Positions 48,168 to 60,400 of a stretch of 64,000 nt of DNA are shown here, piece after piece. The stretch comes from Vespula vulgaris (lineage: Eukaryota > Arthropoda > Insecta > Hymenoptera > Vespidae), in the NCBI RefSeq assembly GCF_905475345.1, contig NC_066593.1, forward strand, positions 222,501 to 286,500, read 5' to 3'. Below the pieces are notes generated by a model that was not told the origin of the DNA, made no database searches, and was given only the letters and a program-made list of their open reading frames with translations. The stretch's first letter is position 1. Each line of letters opens with the position of its first letter. Both the position numbers and the translations under genes were made by a program.

Positions 48168-48484
48168 GAGCGTAATGACTATTTGGCGTTGGGAGCGGAG
48201 CGACCAACAAGAAAGAAATAGCGGAGACAGAACGGAGAACATCCGGCGAACATCCGGGAAACATCCCTCTCGTAGAAGCTCGCACGAACGAAAGAAAAGC
48301 TTCTTAACGATTCCACGTATCTCGGTCCCCTCTTCTTCGAGCATAGCCACGCGTTGTTTCACGCAGCTGCGTACGTTCTCGATCGGTAAGGATCGCACGT
48401 ATGGAAGAAACTAGACGAGAGGAGCCCGGAGCTAGGAGCGAGGAGGTATCTCTCGCGATATCTCCCTCTCTCTTTCGAGAGTTT

Positions 48485-48516
<32 letters not shown>

Positions 48517-49846
48517 AGAGCTCTCCGCTCGGCAGGCCAATTAGCCGTTATTACGAAAAAGTTTTTGCCTCTCGAGGGAAACTCTTCTCTCTCTTCTTAG
48601 TTCGTTGCTTCGATCGACCGTTCCGTATCCGAATTTCCTGTCGAATGAGTTTCGTTGTCGGTATCGACTTTGCAGGATCGTTTGATTTATCGATCGGTTG
48701 ACTCTCGACCTTTGGCGATTCGAAACCGTGCGTCATACTTTCTCGGCTCGCCCGTTAAGGGTTAAAAAATGTTAAACGAGATCAGAGTCCCGTGGCGAGA
48801 ATCGCATTCGATGTAGGTGAACGAAACGGAAGCGCAGCAGGTACCGCGAAACGGCGTTTCGTATCGAACGAGTAACGAGAGCCACCTCCGCACGCGCACG
48901 CACGCATAAAACGCGTCATAAAAATTGAACGCGAGTCCGGTTCTTCCGACGCGAAGTGGACTCTCCTTGGGTCCGAGGAAAAGGATGAGGAGAGGGAGGG
49001 AGAGTCGCGTTGAATTTCAAAGTCAAGGCCGCGCATTGGATTTAGATCGGAGAATAATTAAAAGCGCGCGGAGAGATCTTTCTTCGTATCTTGAAATTCA
49101 GAGACGACCGTAAAGAAAATTTATCCGGCAATCGACGTCCACTTTCGAGCGGATGATTCGCAATATCGTTAATTAGCTTAATGGACGTGGTGGGAGGTAC
49201 GTAGATACGTAAGATACTTAATAACGCTATCGCGCTTCTCTCCCTCGACGCGGAGATACAAAGTCGATGGACGAGGGAATCTCGAACGTTCTTTATTTAG
49301 CGAAAAGAGGAGATAAGATCTGAGTAGCTAGACCGGTGAACGGCCAACTCGAGTCTTCGCCTCGAGTCATCGGCTCGATACCGCGCGATCGTTTGATCTT
49401 TCGTGCGTATTAGAGGAACCGACTGGAACTATTAATTATTATTACTGGAAGATGAGTTACGAGTGGAAAGGTAATGAGACGCGTTTCGGACTCGCGTCGC
49501 GTTCGACGTTATTAATATAATTTCTATCGGGCCGGTACGGTAAGACGTACGCGAGTACGCGTCATTAGCATTCGCGAAACGTTAAACGAGAGGGGTTGTA
49601 CGAGAGGCGAACACCTACGCGCGTACGAGGCTTCGAAGGTATAAATCGTATGAACCGTACGTCGCGTGTCGTAACGCGCCGATTAATAAATTTTCCTTTT
49701 CCTCGGTAATTAGCTCGGATCTTTATCGCGGCGTCCAATCGCGTCGAACGAGATACGCGTACGGGCGCGACAAGGGACGGATACACGATTTTCCGATGCT
49801 CTTTGACGAGTTACGTCCAATCCTCCGTGTGTGCGTATGTGTCCAG

Positions 49847-50055
49847 GTGCAGGAGGGACCCGTGTCGCCGGCATCCTCTTCCCTAAGCAATCAAAATCAA
49901 AACGAGAACGATCAACAAGTCTTACTGGCGACGATGCAGCCGGTGAACGTGTTGGACCTACACGAACCTCCGGCCGTGCATCCGCTCCATCCGAAGTACC
50001 ATCATCACCATCACCACCGTCACCACCATCACCACCACCACCATCATCAGCAGCA

Positions 50056-50094
<39 letters not shown>

Positions 50095-50676
50095 CGGTAT
50101 CAGCGGAGATCCGGAGGACGTGCAGCAACGCGGTGCGAACGGGCCGGAGGATCCGGACGGTCGGGTGACGCCGGGAACCGAAACGACTGCTGGAAATCCG
50201 ACGTTGGCCGTCGGCGAGCACAAGATGATCGATTTGATCTACAACGACGGGCAAAAGACGGTGATGTACACCCACGACAAGGAGATCATATACGAGAACG
50301 AGGCCGATCGAGTTCAAGTGGTCGAGTACCCGCCACCCCCGCCGTCGCCACCCTCGCCCTCGCCGCCCTCGGTCGTCAGCAGAACCGGGCTCCTACCGCC
50401 GACCTGCGTGGCACCGAGAACGGGGGCTGGCGCGACCGCGGCGGCTCTTCACCTTCATCACTACCCTCAATTGCAGCTCCAACACGAGGACGAGTTACCG
50501 AGCGTTCGGCACACCGTAACTGCCACCGCGCCGAATTGCGGAACCGCCACCACCACCACGACCGTCCTCGTCCTTTCGGAGCTCGTTGCCGCCGATCCAG
50601 CAGCCGGTGCTGCCGCCGCCGCCGCTCAGCAGCTCACGCTCACGGCCGCGGCCGCGGCAGCTTCTCTTCGGGCTGG
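49847..50676 (+). CDS. grh: Grainyhead transcription factor, N-terminal coding exon (partial gene)
   Basis: Grainyhead is a CP2-type transcription factor that drives epidermal barrier, wound-repair and epithelial genes. This 830-nt exon encodes about 276 residues from its N-terminal activation region. Two peptides identify it: LATMQPVNVLDLH near residues 27-39 (fly Grh has LATMTNVNVLDLH) and IDLIYNDGQKTVMY (fly IDLIYNDGSKTVIY), encoded at about 50228-50269. Between them are a His-rich run and about 15 Gln; after them are a Pro/Ser run and Ala/Thr-rich stretches. The acceptor is TGTGTCCAG|GTG (phase 0) and the donor GGCTGG|GTGAGT (phase 2). An in-frame ATG at 49796, inside the presumed intron end, could serve as an alternative start if transcription begins nearby. 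The DNA-binding and dimerisation exons are not in the window. Confidence 0.92.
50001..50092 (+). repeat. Coding CAC/CAT then CAG array (His run followed by Gln run) in grh
   Basis: His codons (CAT/CAC with one CGT Arg) followed by mostly CAG Gln codons. Polymorphic length is expected; fly Grh also has Gln and His runs, though at other positions. Confidence 0.9.
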
Positions 50677-53505
50677 GTGAGTTCGATTTATTTTTCAAAG
50701 ACCGATCGTAAATCTCCTCGGTTCGTCCTTTGGAATAATTAACAGCTTCGTTTAGATGCCGCGACGAAGAGACCGGCCGAGAGTCTCGAAAGGTCGAAGC
50801 ATAAAAACGGAAGAAGGAGGAAAATGTCAGCGTGCGAGAGCGAACGCGAACGGCGGAGCGTCGAGCCGTCAGTGTACTCGAGTTGCGTTCTTCGCCGGCG
50901 TAGCGCCACGGATCTCGTCCGAGGCGAAAGTTGTAATCATGGACTTTTACGAGGCCTTCCGAATAAGCCGACGATAGGCTTATAAAGACGGCTATCGAGT
51001 TTCAATTGTTTCACCGGCAGGGCGGCGAGGGCGCGTCGCGTAGATCGCGTGCGATCTCTCCGCAGTCGATTTCCCGAAAAACCACGAAGAAATAGTTTAA
51101 TTGAGAGAACGTGGACGGAGGAGGGGAGAGGAGGAGGAAGGAAAAGGCGTAAGCGAGTCGACGGTAGCAAAGTTCGACGGCATGCTGGCGCGATGTAATA
51201 AAAAATCTCAGGGACACGCCGAAAGATAGGCGTAGAACGTTACGTTGCATCGAGCGCTGCCGGGCACTGTTATCGGCCGCGTGTATCGGTTTGTCGACCA
51301 ATTAAAAATGATCGTGCACACCTACTCGCGTGCGCGCGTGGTCCAGCGACTGCCGCGTCGGCAGTCTGCGCGGATAAGTCACGTTGCTACGCAGAATTTA
51401 TTATTACCGCGCTCGTCTATACTGCACTCGTGCGTGCATACTCTGGTAGGTACATGTGTAAGACCGCTAATGCGCGCACGTACACACGTACGTACATACG
51501 CGACTGACTTTTTCGCGTATTGCCTTTCTTCGTGCTTGTACACACCTATCTATAGGAGAATCGAGGAGAATATAGCCGAGCCAATAACCATTAACCACGC
51601 ACGCACTCTTGTCCGTTTCTTCTTTCTCTCTCTCTCTCTCTCTCTTTGTTTGAAACCTGGCTCGATCGCGCCACCTTGCTCTTTTGCAATAAATAAAAAT
51701 GAACGGCAATTAATCGGCCGCGAGATATGCGCGCGAATGCTCGAGGAGACCTTGGGAGCCACGAAAACAAGCAAGCTCTGGAGCTCATTCTTTCGTCCTC
51801 TTTTCGCCTCTCTCTCTCTCTCTCTCTCTCTCGCACGCAGATCCTTTATAAAGTAGATGTTTGCGTAGTCGCTGCATCTCGCCCATCCAAACTTCTTCCA
51901 AGTCAAACTTTAGATTCGTCTCTTCTTTTTATCTCCCTCGTTCCTCGCATGGTCGTCGGGAGGAATAAACCTTCTCGAGATCATTCGAGCGGATTGGTCC
52001 ACCTTAAGTCGAAAGATATCTCGAGCCTCGGATGGCTTCTCGTAAAAGACGTGCAAACGTCGACGCGAGGAACTTGGTGCGTGCTTAAGCCTTGGAATAA
52101 GTAGCTTAACGATGATTTCACTTTTTTCTTCTTTCGGGACGAAAGAGACGCCGAGGAATCGGGGAGAACCGCGATCGAGGTCAATTTTAATAATCCGATG
52201 TCCATCGAACACGTTTCACAGAAGCGCACAAACTTGAACTTAATCGTTTCGCTATCATTTCCGTCCATCCAGAGAAATACTATTCGTGCTCGTATTTCAT
52301 CGAGAATACTCCCCTCCCTCCCCCTCCTGTATCCCCGTTCTCGATCGATTCTAGCCAATTCAATCGATTTGTCTCGCCACAAATCACTTTCCCCATCGAT
52401 ATTACATTGTCAGATCGCGTTCGCGCGTCTCTCTAACAACAGGCTCGAACCTTCTTTTTCGAGACTCACGAAGCGTACCGGTAAGCGTAATGGTAATCGT
52501 TTAATGACGTAGGCTCGAATCGCTCGGAGGATCGCCAGCACGTAATCTATGTTAATGCCGCGAAGGTGGGTGAGCTTTCTCTCTCTCTCTCTTTCGTTAC
52601 GTGGGCATAATGATAGTGTTTTTCTGTACAACGCTCTTTGTATCGCGAAACTCTCGTACGTTCGACTTTTTAACGGATTGCCCATCCGAGCGTATTTTCT
52701 TCGAGGCGTTCCCGTACACGATATCGACGTCGAATCCAATCGACTGTTATTTTTATTAACACCCTGCCGCGATTTGGACTACGTTCGAAGTAAGCTCGAT
52801 CGATCGAAATACAGTAGGATAAGTAGCACGACACAAAGAAAATATTTCTTCCGACATATGAGAGAGAATTTTGGATTACCAGAGGCACGATCCGTATGCC
52901 CACCAAATTGCAGTAATGATGGTGCACCGACGTAAAAACCGTTTCGTTCGTGGAAAGCAAAATGTAAGCCAGGGTTATCATCTCTCTCTCTCTCTTTCTT
53001 TGGCTCGCTGGTTCTTGGACGTTGTCGTATCCGCACTCGCTTCTTGTCCGACTCGAAGGTGCCTTTGATCCTTTCGCGTTTTCCCTGCTTCGTGCCTACC
53101 CGCTATCGCTGTCGCTCTTATAGCGCGTGTATACACGTAGGTATACGCCGCTCGACTTCTTCCTTCTTCCCTGTTACTTCTGACAGCCGCGTGCATCGGA
53201 TCAGAGTATAGAGAAATAAAAAGATAATCGATCTTAATTTCTTTCTATTTTTTGTTTTCTTTTTTGCTTTCTTTTCGTCTATGAGAGGAAAGTCGTTATA
53301 TCTCTTATGGAAAGATATCGTGCGAGGACAAGGAAGATTAATTCGTACTACTCAACGACTAATACGCTAATCGTATCGATTTACGGACCATCGATCGGAC
53401 ACGTTATACGAGCAAATTATTACGTAGGCTGCGCTCTCGCCACGAGACCTCGGAAATGGTATTAACGGGAGGGATTAAACATCGATAGCGTTCGTTCGTT
53501 CCTTC

Positions 53506-53542
<37 letters not shown>

Positions 53543-54600
53543 AACGGCACGTTTTACACGTCGACAGCAACGGTGGTAGCGCGGAGCGTCGATCGAAAGG
53601 TCAACCGCATAAGGATATTAGAAAAGTGTCATTTTTCTTTAATTGACACTTTATTACTTGCCTGCGGATTATTATTTTGCGGGAGGTTGCAATCTGAAAC
53701 ATAGAAATCCTTCTCGCGAGTCGCGATTTCGTAATTTACATTGGCTTTTTATTTCTTTTTTTCTACATGCCTCTCTCTTTCTCTCTTCTTTCTTTGACGC
53801 ACACTGACGAGTAAGCGATATATATATAAATAGAGAGAGAGAGAGAGAGAAAGGAAGAGAGAGGCAGAACGAATAAATAGAGTCCCGTAAGACATCGATA
53901 GAAAATATGGCAAGCGCGACGACGTTAGCCAGACATGTCAGTAGTAAAACCACGCGAACGTTTAACGCCTGGAGTATCGTAATCAGTCAGAAATGGAAAT
54001 TGATCGCGGATAAAAAGAAATTCTGTTTATACTCGCAAGTGTATCTACTTATGCTACTTACCTACGGTTGCCACATGAAAAGAGAAAAAGAAAATAGTTA
54101 AATAATATCTAAAGATAGGTACGAACGGCGGAAACTTTTTCGTTACTCCGACAACGAAGGTGTTATCGCGGAATTCATCGTAACGATATTCAACCGGTAT
54201 AATTATCATATTGATAATTATTCGAGCAGCATTAACGGTGAAAGCGCGTATGATCGTAAATTAATTCCAATCAGACTTTTCGAAATTAGAAAGAATTTTA
54301 TCTTCAACGTTATCCTTCTAACTCGCTTGCGAGCGATATAAAATATTAGGACTCGATATCGTCGTTTACTATTTCTCTTTCTCTCTCTCTTTCTCTTTCT
54401 CTCTTCGGAACTAACGAATGAAAGTGGAGATTCGTATTGCGCATGCGCGTGCGTATGCGTAAACGAATGCGTAGGTGAGGAAGTAAGATATAAGGTAAGA
54501 CGATAGGTGGACGAGGGGTATACGCGTGCGTGTATCCACACGCAAGATGAGCGTGTACGTAGACGTAACGAAGGAACGGAAGAAGGAGAGAAAGATGAGA
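50677..54600. other. Probable grh intron, no further exon recognised
   Basis: I looked for the conserved Grh DNA-binding peptides in all frames and found none. It holds CT arrays (51624-51650, 51808-51834, 53504-53541), an ACCGGT half-site beside an AT-rich palindrome (54192-54221), and otherwise unique sequence. Confidence 0.5.
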
Positions 54601-54808
54601 GAGGTGGGGAGCAGGAAAGAAGAGAAGAGAGGAGGAGGAGGTGGGCGCAGGAGTTCTGCGAGGAGTAGGAGATGAGGATGTAGAGAGCAAGATGGCCGCC
54701 ACGGTCCAGTCTTCTACGGGGAAAATCGTTGGACCTCCGCGTCGTCCGTCTCTCCTTTTAATTCCCACTGCTCTCCCTTCTCCGCGCGCGAGCTCTCCCT
54801 TCCTCTCT

Positions 54809-54850
<42 letters not shown>

Positions 54851-56975
54851 CTCCTCGCATCTCTCGCCGTCGTCGTCTCTTCTCTTTCGCCTCGTGCGTA
54901 TATACATATATATATATATACATCTCTCTCTTCCTCCTCATATTCTCTTCATCTCCTTACGTCGCTCGTTCGATTCCTCTTTTTCTCGTTCTCTTTCTCT
55001 TTCTCTTCCTCTCTTGCTTTCTCGTTATTCCTCGATCCTTCCTCCATCTCTTCCACCTCTACTCTTGTCGATCGCCATGATACCACGTGATCGGCGAACG
55101 TTAGGCACTTTATGGGAGCGTCTACCCAGAAAACCGGCGCAAAATCGACGATCCGTACGTTTATCGAATTACGATACGGTGTCTCCTGCCGGATGGCTTC
55201 TCTTTCTCTTTATTCTCTCTTTCTGCCAATAGTAATATATCCTCCCCACTTTCTTTTTCTCTCACTTACGCTCGCAGGTTCCGTCTTTTTTTTCATTTCG
55301 ATGGAAAATACCCGACTATCTTCGTCCCAGGTCCGCTCTAGAGCGCAACGTTCGAGGCAGAGAAAGGATTTCCTCTTTCGAAATTTTATTGGCACGAAAT
55401 CAAAAGTAGCTTTAGGGACGATACGAATGTGATCAAATATATAGATATTATAAAAATCAAATGCAAAGCGATTCAACATGGGCCGTTAACTCTGCACCGG
55501 ATGTCGATAAAGAATGATAAGAAGAGGTAATTAGCGCGGGCTCTTCGCGATCAAGCTAGATATTAATTAAAAGGGGGAATCGATAAAAGTCAGACGGTGA
55601 ACGTATCGACTCACCGCTACCACCAGATTTCTCGATCTTACGAAAGTCTCGTGAATTCTTAATAGATTTCTACGAACCGTCTCGTTATCGTGCACGTCGC
55701 TCCGTATAATTGAGCGCCTCCGTGTTACTTTACATCGAGAAAACGAAACACGTCGCGCGGCGTGAACAACGAGATACCATCGAGATTTCGATCGGATTAA
55801 CTGGCTTATCGATCGCCGATCGATCAAGAATATCCCTCTTGGTTCGACGCGTCATCGAGAGCGAGAGAGGGAGAGAGAACGATTTTATTTCAAACGGCAG
55901 ATAGGTATGCGCAAACGGACCGATTGAATTTCTAAAGAAAATGAAAGAAAATGAAAAACATGGTAAATAGGACGTACGAAAGAGAAATTGTGGTAGGACG
56001 GAGGACGTGGACAAGAGTGCGCGTCGATAAGTCGTAGATCCTGTTATTAATTCGTACAATTTCGTTCGTCGATTCATGCAGCGGAAGGAATAATTACGGT
56101 CGGCTTGACTCGCGCGCCGATTTATCTAGGAACGCGATCGGCCGTACCATAGTCGCAGCGGCAGCCGCGTGATCTATTTTCTTCTTTTATTTCTCTCTCT
56201 CTCTCTCTCTTTCTCCCTCTTTTTTCTCTCATTCGCTCGATAAGCCTGGAAACGTACGAGCTCGCGCTTAAACCCCGCCTGTCTCGGTCAGATACGCTCG
56301 CGTAATAACACCCTTTAGCGCGCACACACGCGTACGCACACGCTCGCTTGAGATAAGATCGAGCAAGGAGTGGACGAAATCCAATAAGTGATTTCGCGCC
56401 AACAAAACCGACCCGGAACGAATTTTCCCTCGTTCGCGAGTTTGACCGACGACTATCTTTTTTCTTTCCTCTCTTTTCAAGACTTTCGAAATGTTTCCAT
56501 GAATACACGTAAAATTGAACACGCTTTTTCCTCCGAGATCAAGATTTTTCCTGTCCCGTTGAGGACAAGGAACGGCGAGAGCGATCGTTTGAAAGATTTC
56601 ACGGATGACTCAGGAACGAGGGAGAAAGAGAAAGAGAACGAGAAGGAGGCGAAAGGTATAGTAAGTAGACGGGCACGAGTAGTCGACGGCAACTGTGAGT
56701 TAATGATCAGCGAAAAGGGTCGTGCTAGTACAGCTTGGCGGTGCTGTTACTACTGGAACGAAACGGATGGTAGGAAGACGGAGTGGAGAGAAAGAGAAAG
56801 ACGGAGAGTCGTGTGCAGAACAAGTGCAGGCCTGGTCTCGGCGGCTGCAGGCGGGCAGACAGGTTGTCCAGATTCCACGGAAGGTCGTTTGCTTTGCTTA
56901 CCGCGGGTCGCGAGAGAGAAGCAGACTCGAACGCGCCACTTTGGACCTCGACCGTACTTATTGTTAGACGGGAAG

Positions 56976-57007
<32 letters not shown>

Positions 57008-57360
57008 ACAGTCCAGCAACGAGCAAGAGACAACGATTTGTTGTATCCTTTTTCTCTCAATCGCGGTTCTTTCGAACGTCGAATTTTTACGAATACTTAG
57101 CAGTTAACGCGAGCTTCGTCTATGAAGAAAAAGCAAGAGAAGGAAAGAAGAAGAAGGAGACGGATACACGTTTACCGGATAGAGTCGAGCGTCGTCTTAG
57201 AAGCGGAGAAAATTCGAATCGACGTGGGTTTTCTCGCTTGTCGGAGAGAGCTCCTTTATTATGCGCGAGATTCGCGTCTATATAGGTAAGCATTATGCGA
57301 GCACGCTTTCTTGAACGAGTTTGTGTGGCTCGATGCGTGAGTGTACGCCCTGTATCCGTT

Positions 57361-57406
<46 letters not shown>

Positions 57407-57410
57407 CTAT
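54600..57410 (+). other. Second promoter-like island inside or after grh
   Basis: Contains CAAGATGGCCGCC (reverse of GGCGGCCATCTTG) at 54688, a CT array (54816-54847), a pyrimidine-rich stretch to 55070, donor-like sites near 56660 (ATA|GTAAGT) and 56695 (ACT|GTGAGT), a GA array (56966-57004) and a CT array (57363-57402). It could be an alternative grh start or a separate untranslated exon. A frame starting MAATVQSSTGK at 54691 runs quickly into low complexity. Confidence 0.35.
54688..54696 (-). promoter_or_regulatory. YY1/Pho-type motif (CAAGATGGC, reverse GCCATCTTG)
   Basis: This is the reverse complement of the GCCATNTTG word seen at 7118 and 43025, again close to CT/GA arrays. Confidence 0.35.
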
Positions 57411-60400
57411 TCATACCCGAGGAGCTCTTGGGTGTGTTACTACCTCGCCTCCTGCCGATCACCCACAGGAATTCTTTGCTCCGACTAGGAATCTCTTCTC
57501 GGCTTCCTTGATAGTCACGAGGCGACTCACCTTCGAGTTATCGTTCGTTTCTAAGAAACAATTTAAACGTTCCAACCGACGAGAATATCGTTGGAACATT
57601 CGCTCCTCGTCTCTTTCTTTCGATTCCTTTCGTATACTTTCTCGAAACTCGATCGGACTGGCCCGAGAAGAGAGATGATCACGAAGCGTATAAAAGACAC
57701 CTGTAGCGAAAGCGAGAACCATGGAGGTCACGCTCGCGTGATCCTCTCTCGGTTAAAAGAGAAGTCCATTTACTTCGTATTCATACTCGCTCCTCGGATA
57801 CGGATTCTCGAATGCAAAAGAGGAAATGAAAAATGAAATGAAAAAATGAAGAGAGAAGAGAGGGCGCAGCTGTTTGGCCAAATCCTTGCGTCTCTCCCTC
57901 TCTCTCTCTCTCTCCCTCTCCCGTTCTCCATCTTTCTTTTCGTGAGCGACAAGCTCGAAGCGAGGACAATCGGTCGGAATTAGAGAGCTTTGTGCTACCT
58001 TTTATACATTGTGTCCGCGCACTTACTCTCCGCGAGTATAGCGAGTATCCACGTACGTACGAGTATTGCGTTGCGAGGGATTGGGAGGGAGGGGGAGAGA
58101 GAGAGAGAGCTTACACGCTCGTCGACCGCCGGCTCACACCCTCGGACGACGTGCAAGCAGCTGTTTTTCTTACGTCACCGTGAGGAATGCCTTTTGATTT
58201 ACGACGCTATCTCTCTCCTTCTCTCCGAGAGACGCATATATAAACGCACTCACTCAACAGGTCGCGACAATCGCGATCTCGCACTCGGCACGAGATGAAA
58301 GAGGGGCGTGGAGAAATTCTTTTCTTCCTTTACTTTGTCCTCGGATACTCCTTCCTCGTCGTGCTCATCGACCTTACTCTTAACGGAATTTCGATCGGCG
58401 CATGTCCCGGGATTAATCGCGACATCGAGAGAACGAGCCTCGTGAATATATTTCATACGAATAAGATTACAGATCGGAGAGATGAGTATCGTTTAGAAAT
58501 CACACGAGAAATCGAACGTGCTAATTAATTTTATGGGCAATTTGCGTGCTTTATCTCGAATCGAAACGTCGGAGAATCGATCGATTTCGTTTAACTCGCA
58601 CGAATACGGAGTTGGGCTAACGATCGGCATCGTGTACGTTTCGACGATTTTCCACTATCTTTCGAATATCTCGGGATAATAATCTTGATTACTGGCGGCC
58701 CTTCACTCGCGATTCTCCGGGCGATCGTCCGATGATTTCAGGATATTACACGTAACGTCGTCGTGACACGCGCGCGCGAACGTTCTGGACTTTCTTTCCT
58801 CTATCCGTGACGATTTATGCAACGAGAAAAGTTGCTCCCTCGAGCCGTCTATCGGTTATTATTACAATTTCTCCGTCGAACCGTCCAAAGATGTAATCTC
58901 AAACCATTAGAAGTAAGTTCGTCGGACATTTGGATGATATAACTAATCGTCCCCCGATGATATAACTATCGCATTTGTTAATCCTAGAAAATCACGTAAG
59001 AGAGTGGGAGAGAGAGATATAAGGAAGCGAAGCTTCTCGTTGATTTATCCATCATCGATTTATCGACTCAATTACTTTCTCGAAATGTTTACGAAGGATT
59101 GCTGCCGAACGAGGAGTATTCCAATTATCTTTCTGGGCCATCCAAAGCGTCTTGATCGTGGCTCTCTTTCTTCGATGTATACATATATATACATATAAAT
59201 ATCCCTTCCTCTCTCTCTCTCTCTCTCTATGATCGAGGTCGATCGTCCTCGCGATCTGCAACGTCCTCCTCGGGAACACATTCGACCCGCCTCCGGGTAT
59301 CTCGAAGCAGGCACACACACGCATACCTCCCATAGGTCGGTGGTGCGCTTGTCGCGAGACGAAAGGAAGCATAACCGAAGAGCTAAATCCATCTATCCTG
59401 ACGGAGCGCCATGTGTGTAGAGGGAGAGCAAAAGTAGGGATGGGTACTCGTCGTTGGGTACGAGCAAAGTAGTCGTCGTTCGTGCGTGTTCGTCCACCGA
59501 GAGAGAGAGAGAGAGAGGCAGAGAGAGATAGTAGAACGGAGACAGGGCGTGGTTCAGCCTTGCTCTTACTTATAATTATATTTATTCGCGCAACGCATGT
59601 ACCTACCTATAGCCATTGATATACGATCGCAGCGAGGTCTCGGCTTACACGCCACGCACTGGCAGCGCTTCGGAAGCGGTTCAGAAGCGGTTCAGAAGCG
59701 GGCTCCTGCATCTACCTCGAACGTAGCTCGTCTTACTTTCTTCGTCTTACCTTGTACGCGAATCTTCTTCTTCGTTTGAATCCTTCGAAACTTTTTCATT
59801 CTTTCGAGAAAAGAAAGAGATTCTCGTTTTTCTTCGTCGTGGTCGTGCGTAGTAATCGTATCGCGGTTCATATAGAATACAGAAAGGAAGAGGGAGAGAG
59901 AGAGAGAGAGAGAAAAAGTGGAAGGGTCGTAAAAAGGTACCGAGAAAAGGGTGAAGGCAAAGGAGGAAAGGGGCTAGATATCTCCGAGTACATTGACCAC
60001 AGGGTATTGCCATCGTTCCAGGTGGCACTCATATACAAATTATGGTAATGACCGATCGATTTCCTTCCTAGCTCATCGTTCCTCTTTCTACTCTTTTTCT
60101 CTCCTCCGTTCGTCCTTGTTCCTTTTGTCGAGCGTCTTCTACCCTTGCGCCTCTCTCTCTCTCTCTCTCTCTCTGTTCTTTCACCCTCTTTCAGGTTCAA
60201 TTGGTCATACCTCCGACCTTTACCGTCTCGCGAAACCTTTGATATTTTGATCCATCGAGAAAGACGATACGCGAGTGCCAGCGGTCACGGGTTGCGTCTT
60301 CCTTTCTTCGCGTCTTCTTTCCTCGCCGTCTATGGAAGTTTTTGCCGTCGAAGGAGCAAAGAAATCTACTAAAATCGCCGAGAACGACCCTGCAATAAGG

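Larger units (their letters stand above)
46341..49795. other. Intronic or intergenic sequence upstream of the grh exon
   Basis: Apart from the arrays and the MITE listed separately, it holds an A-rich run (47240-47275), GATA/GA arrays (48105-48162) and a CT-to-CG run (48484-48517). No coding exon is supported. Confidence 0.55.

Noticed and set aside
32933..54205. Shared 13-mer AACCGGTATAATT at 32934 and 54192
   Set aside because: Thirteen-base coincidences are expected many times by chance in a window this size.
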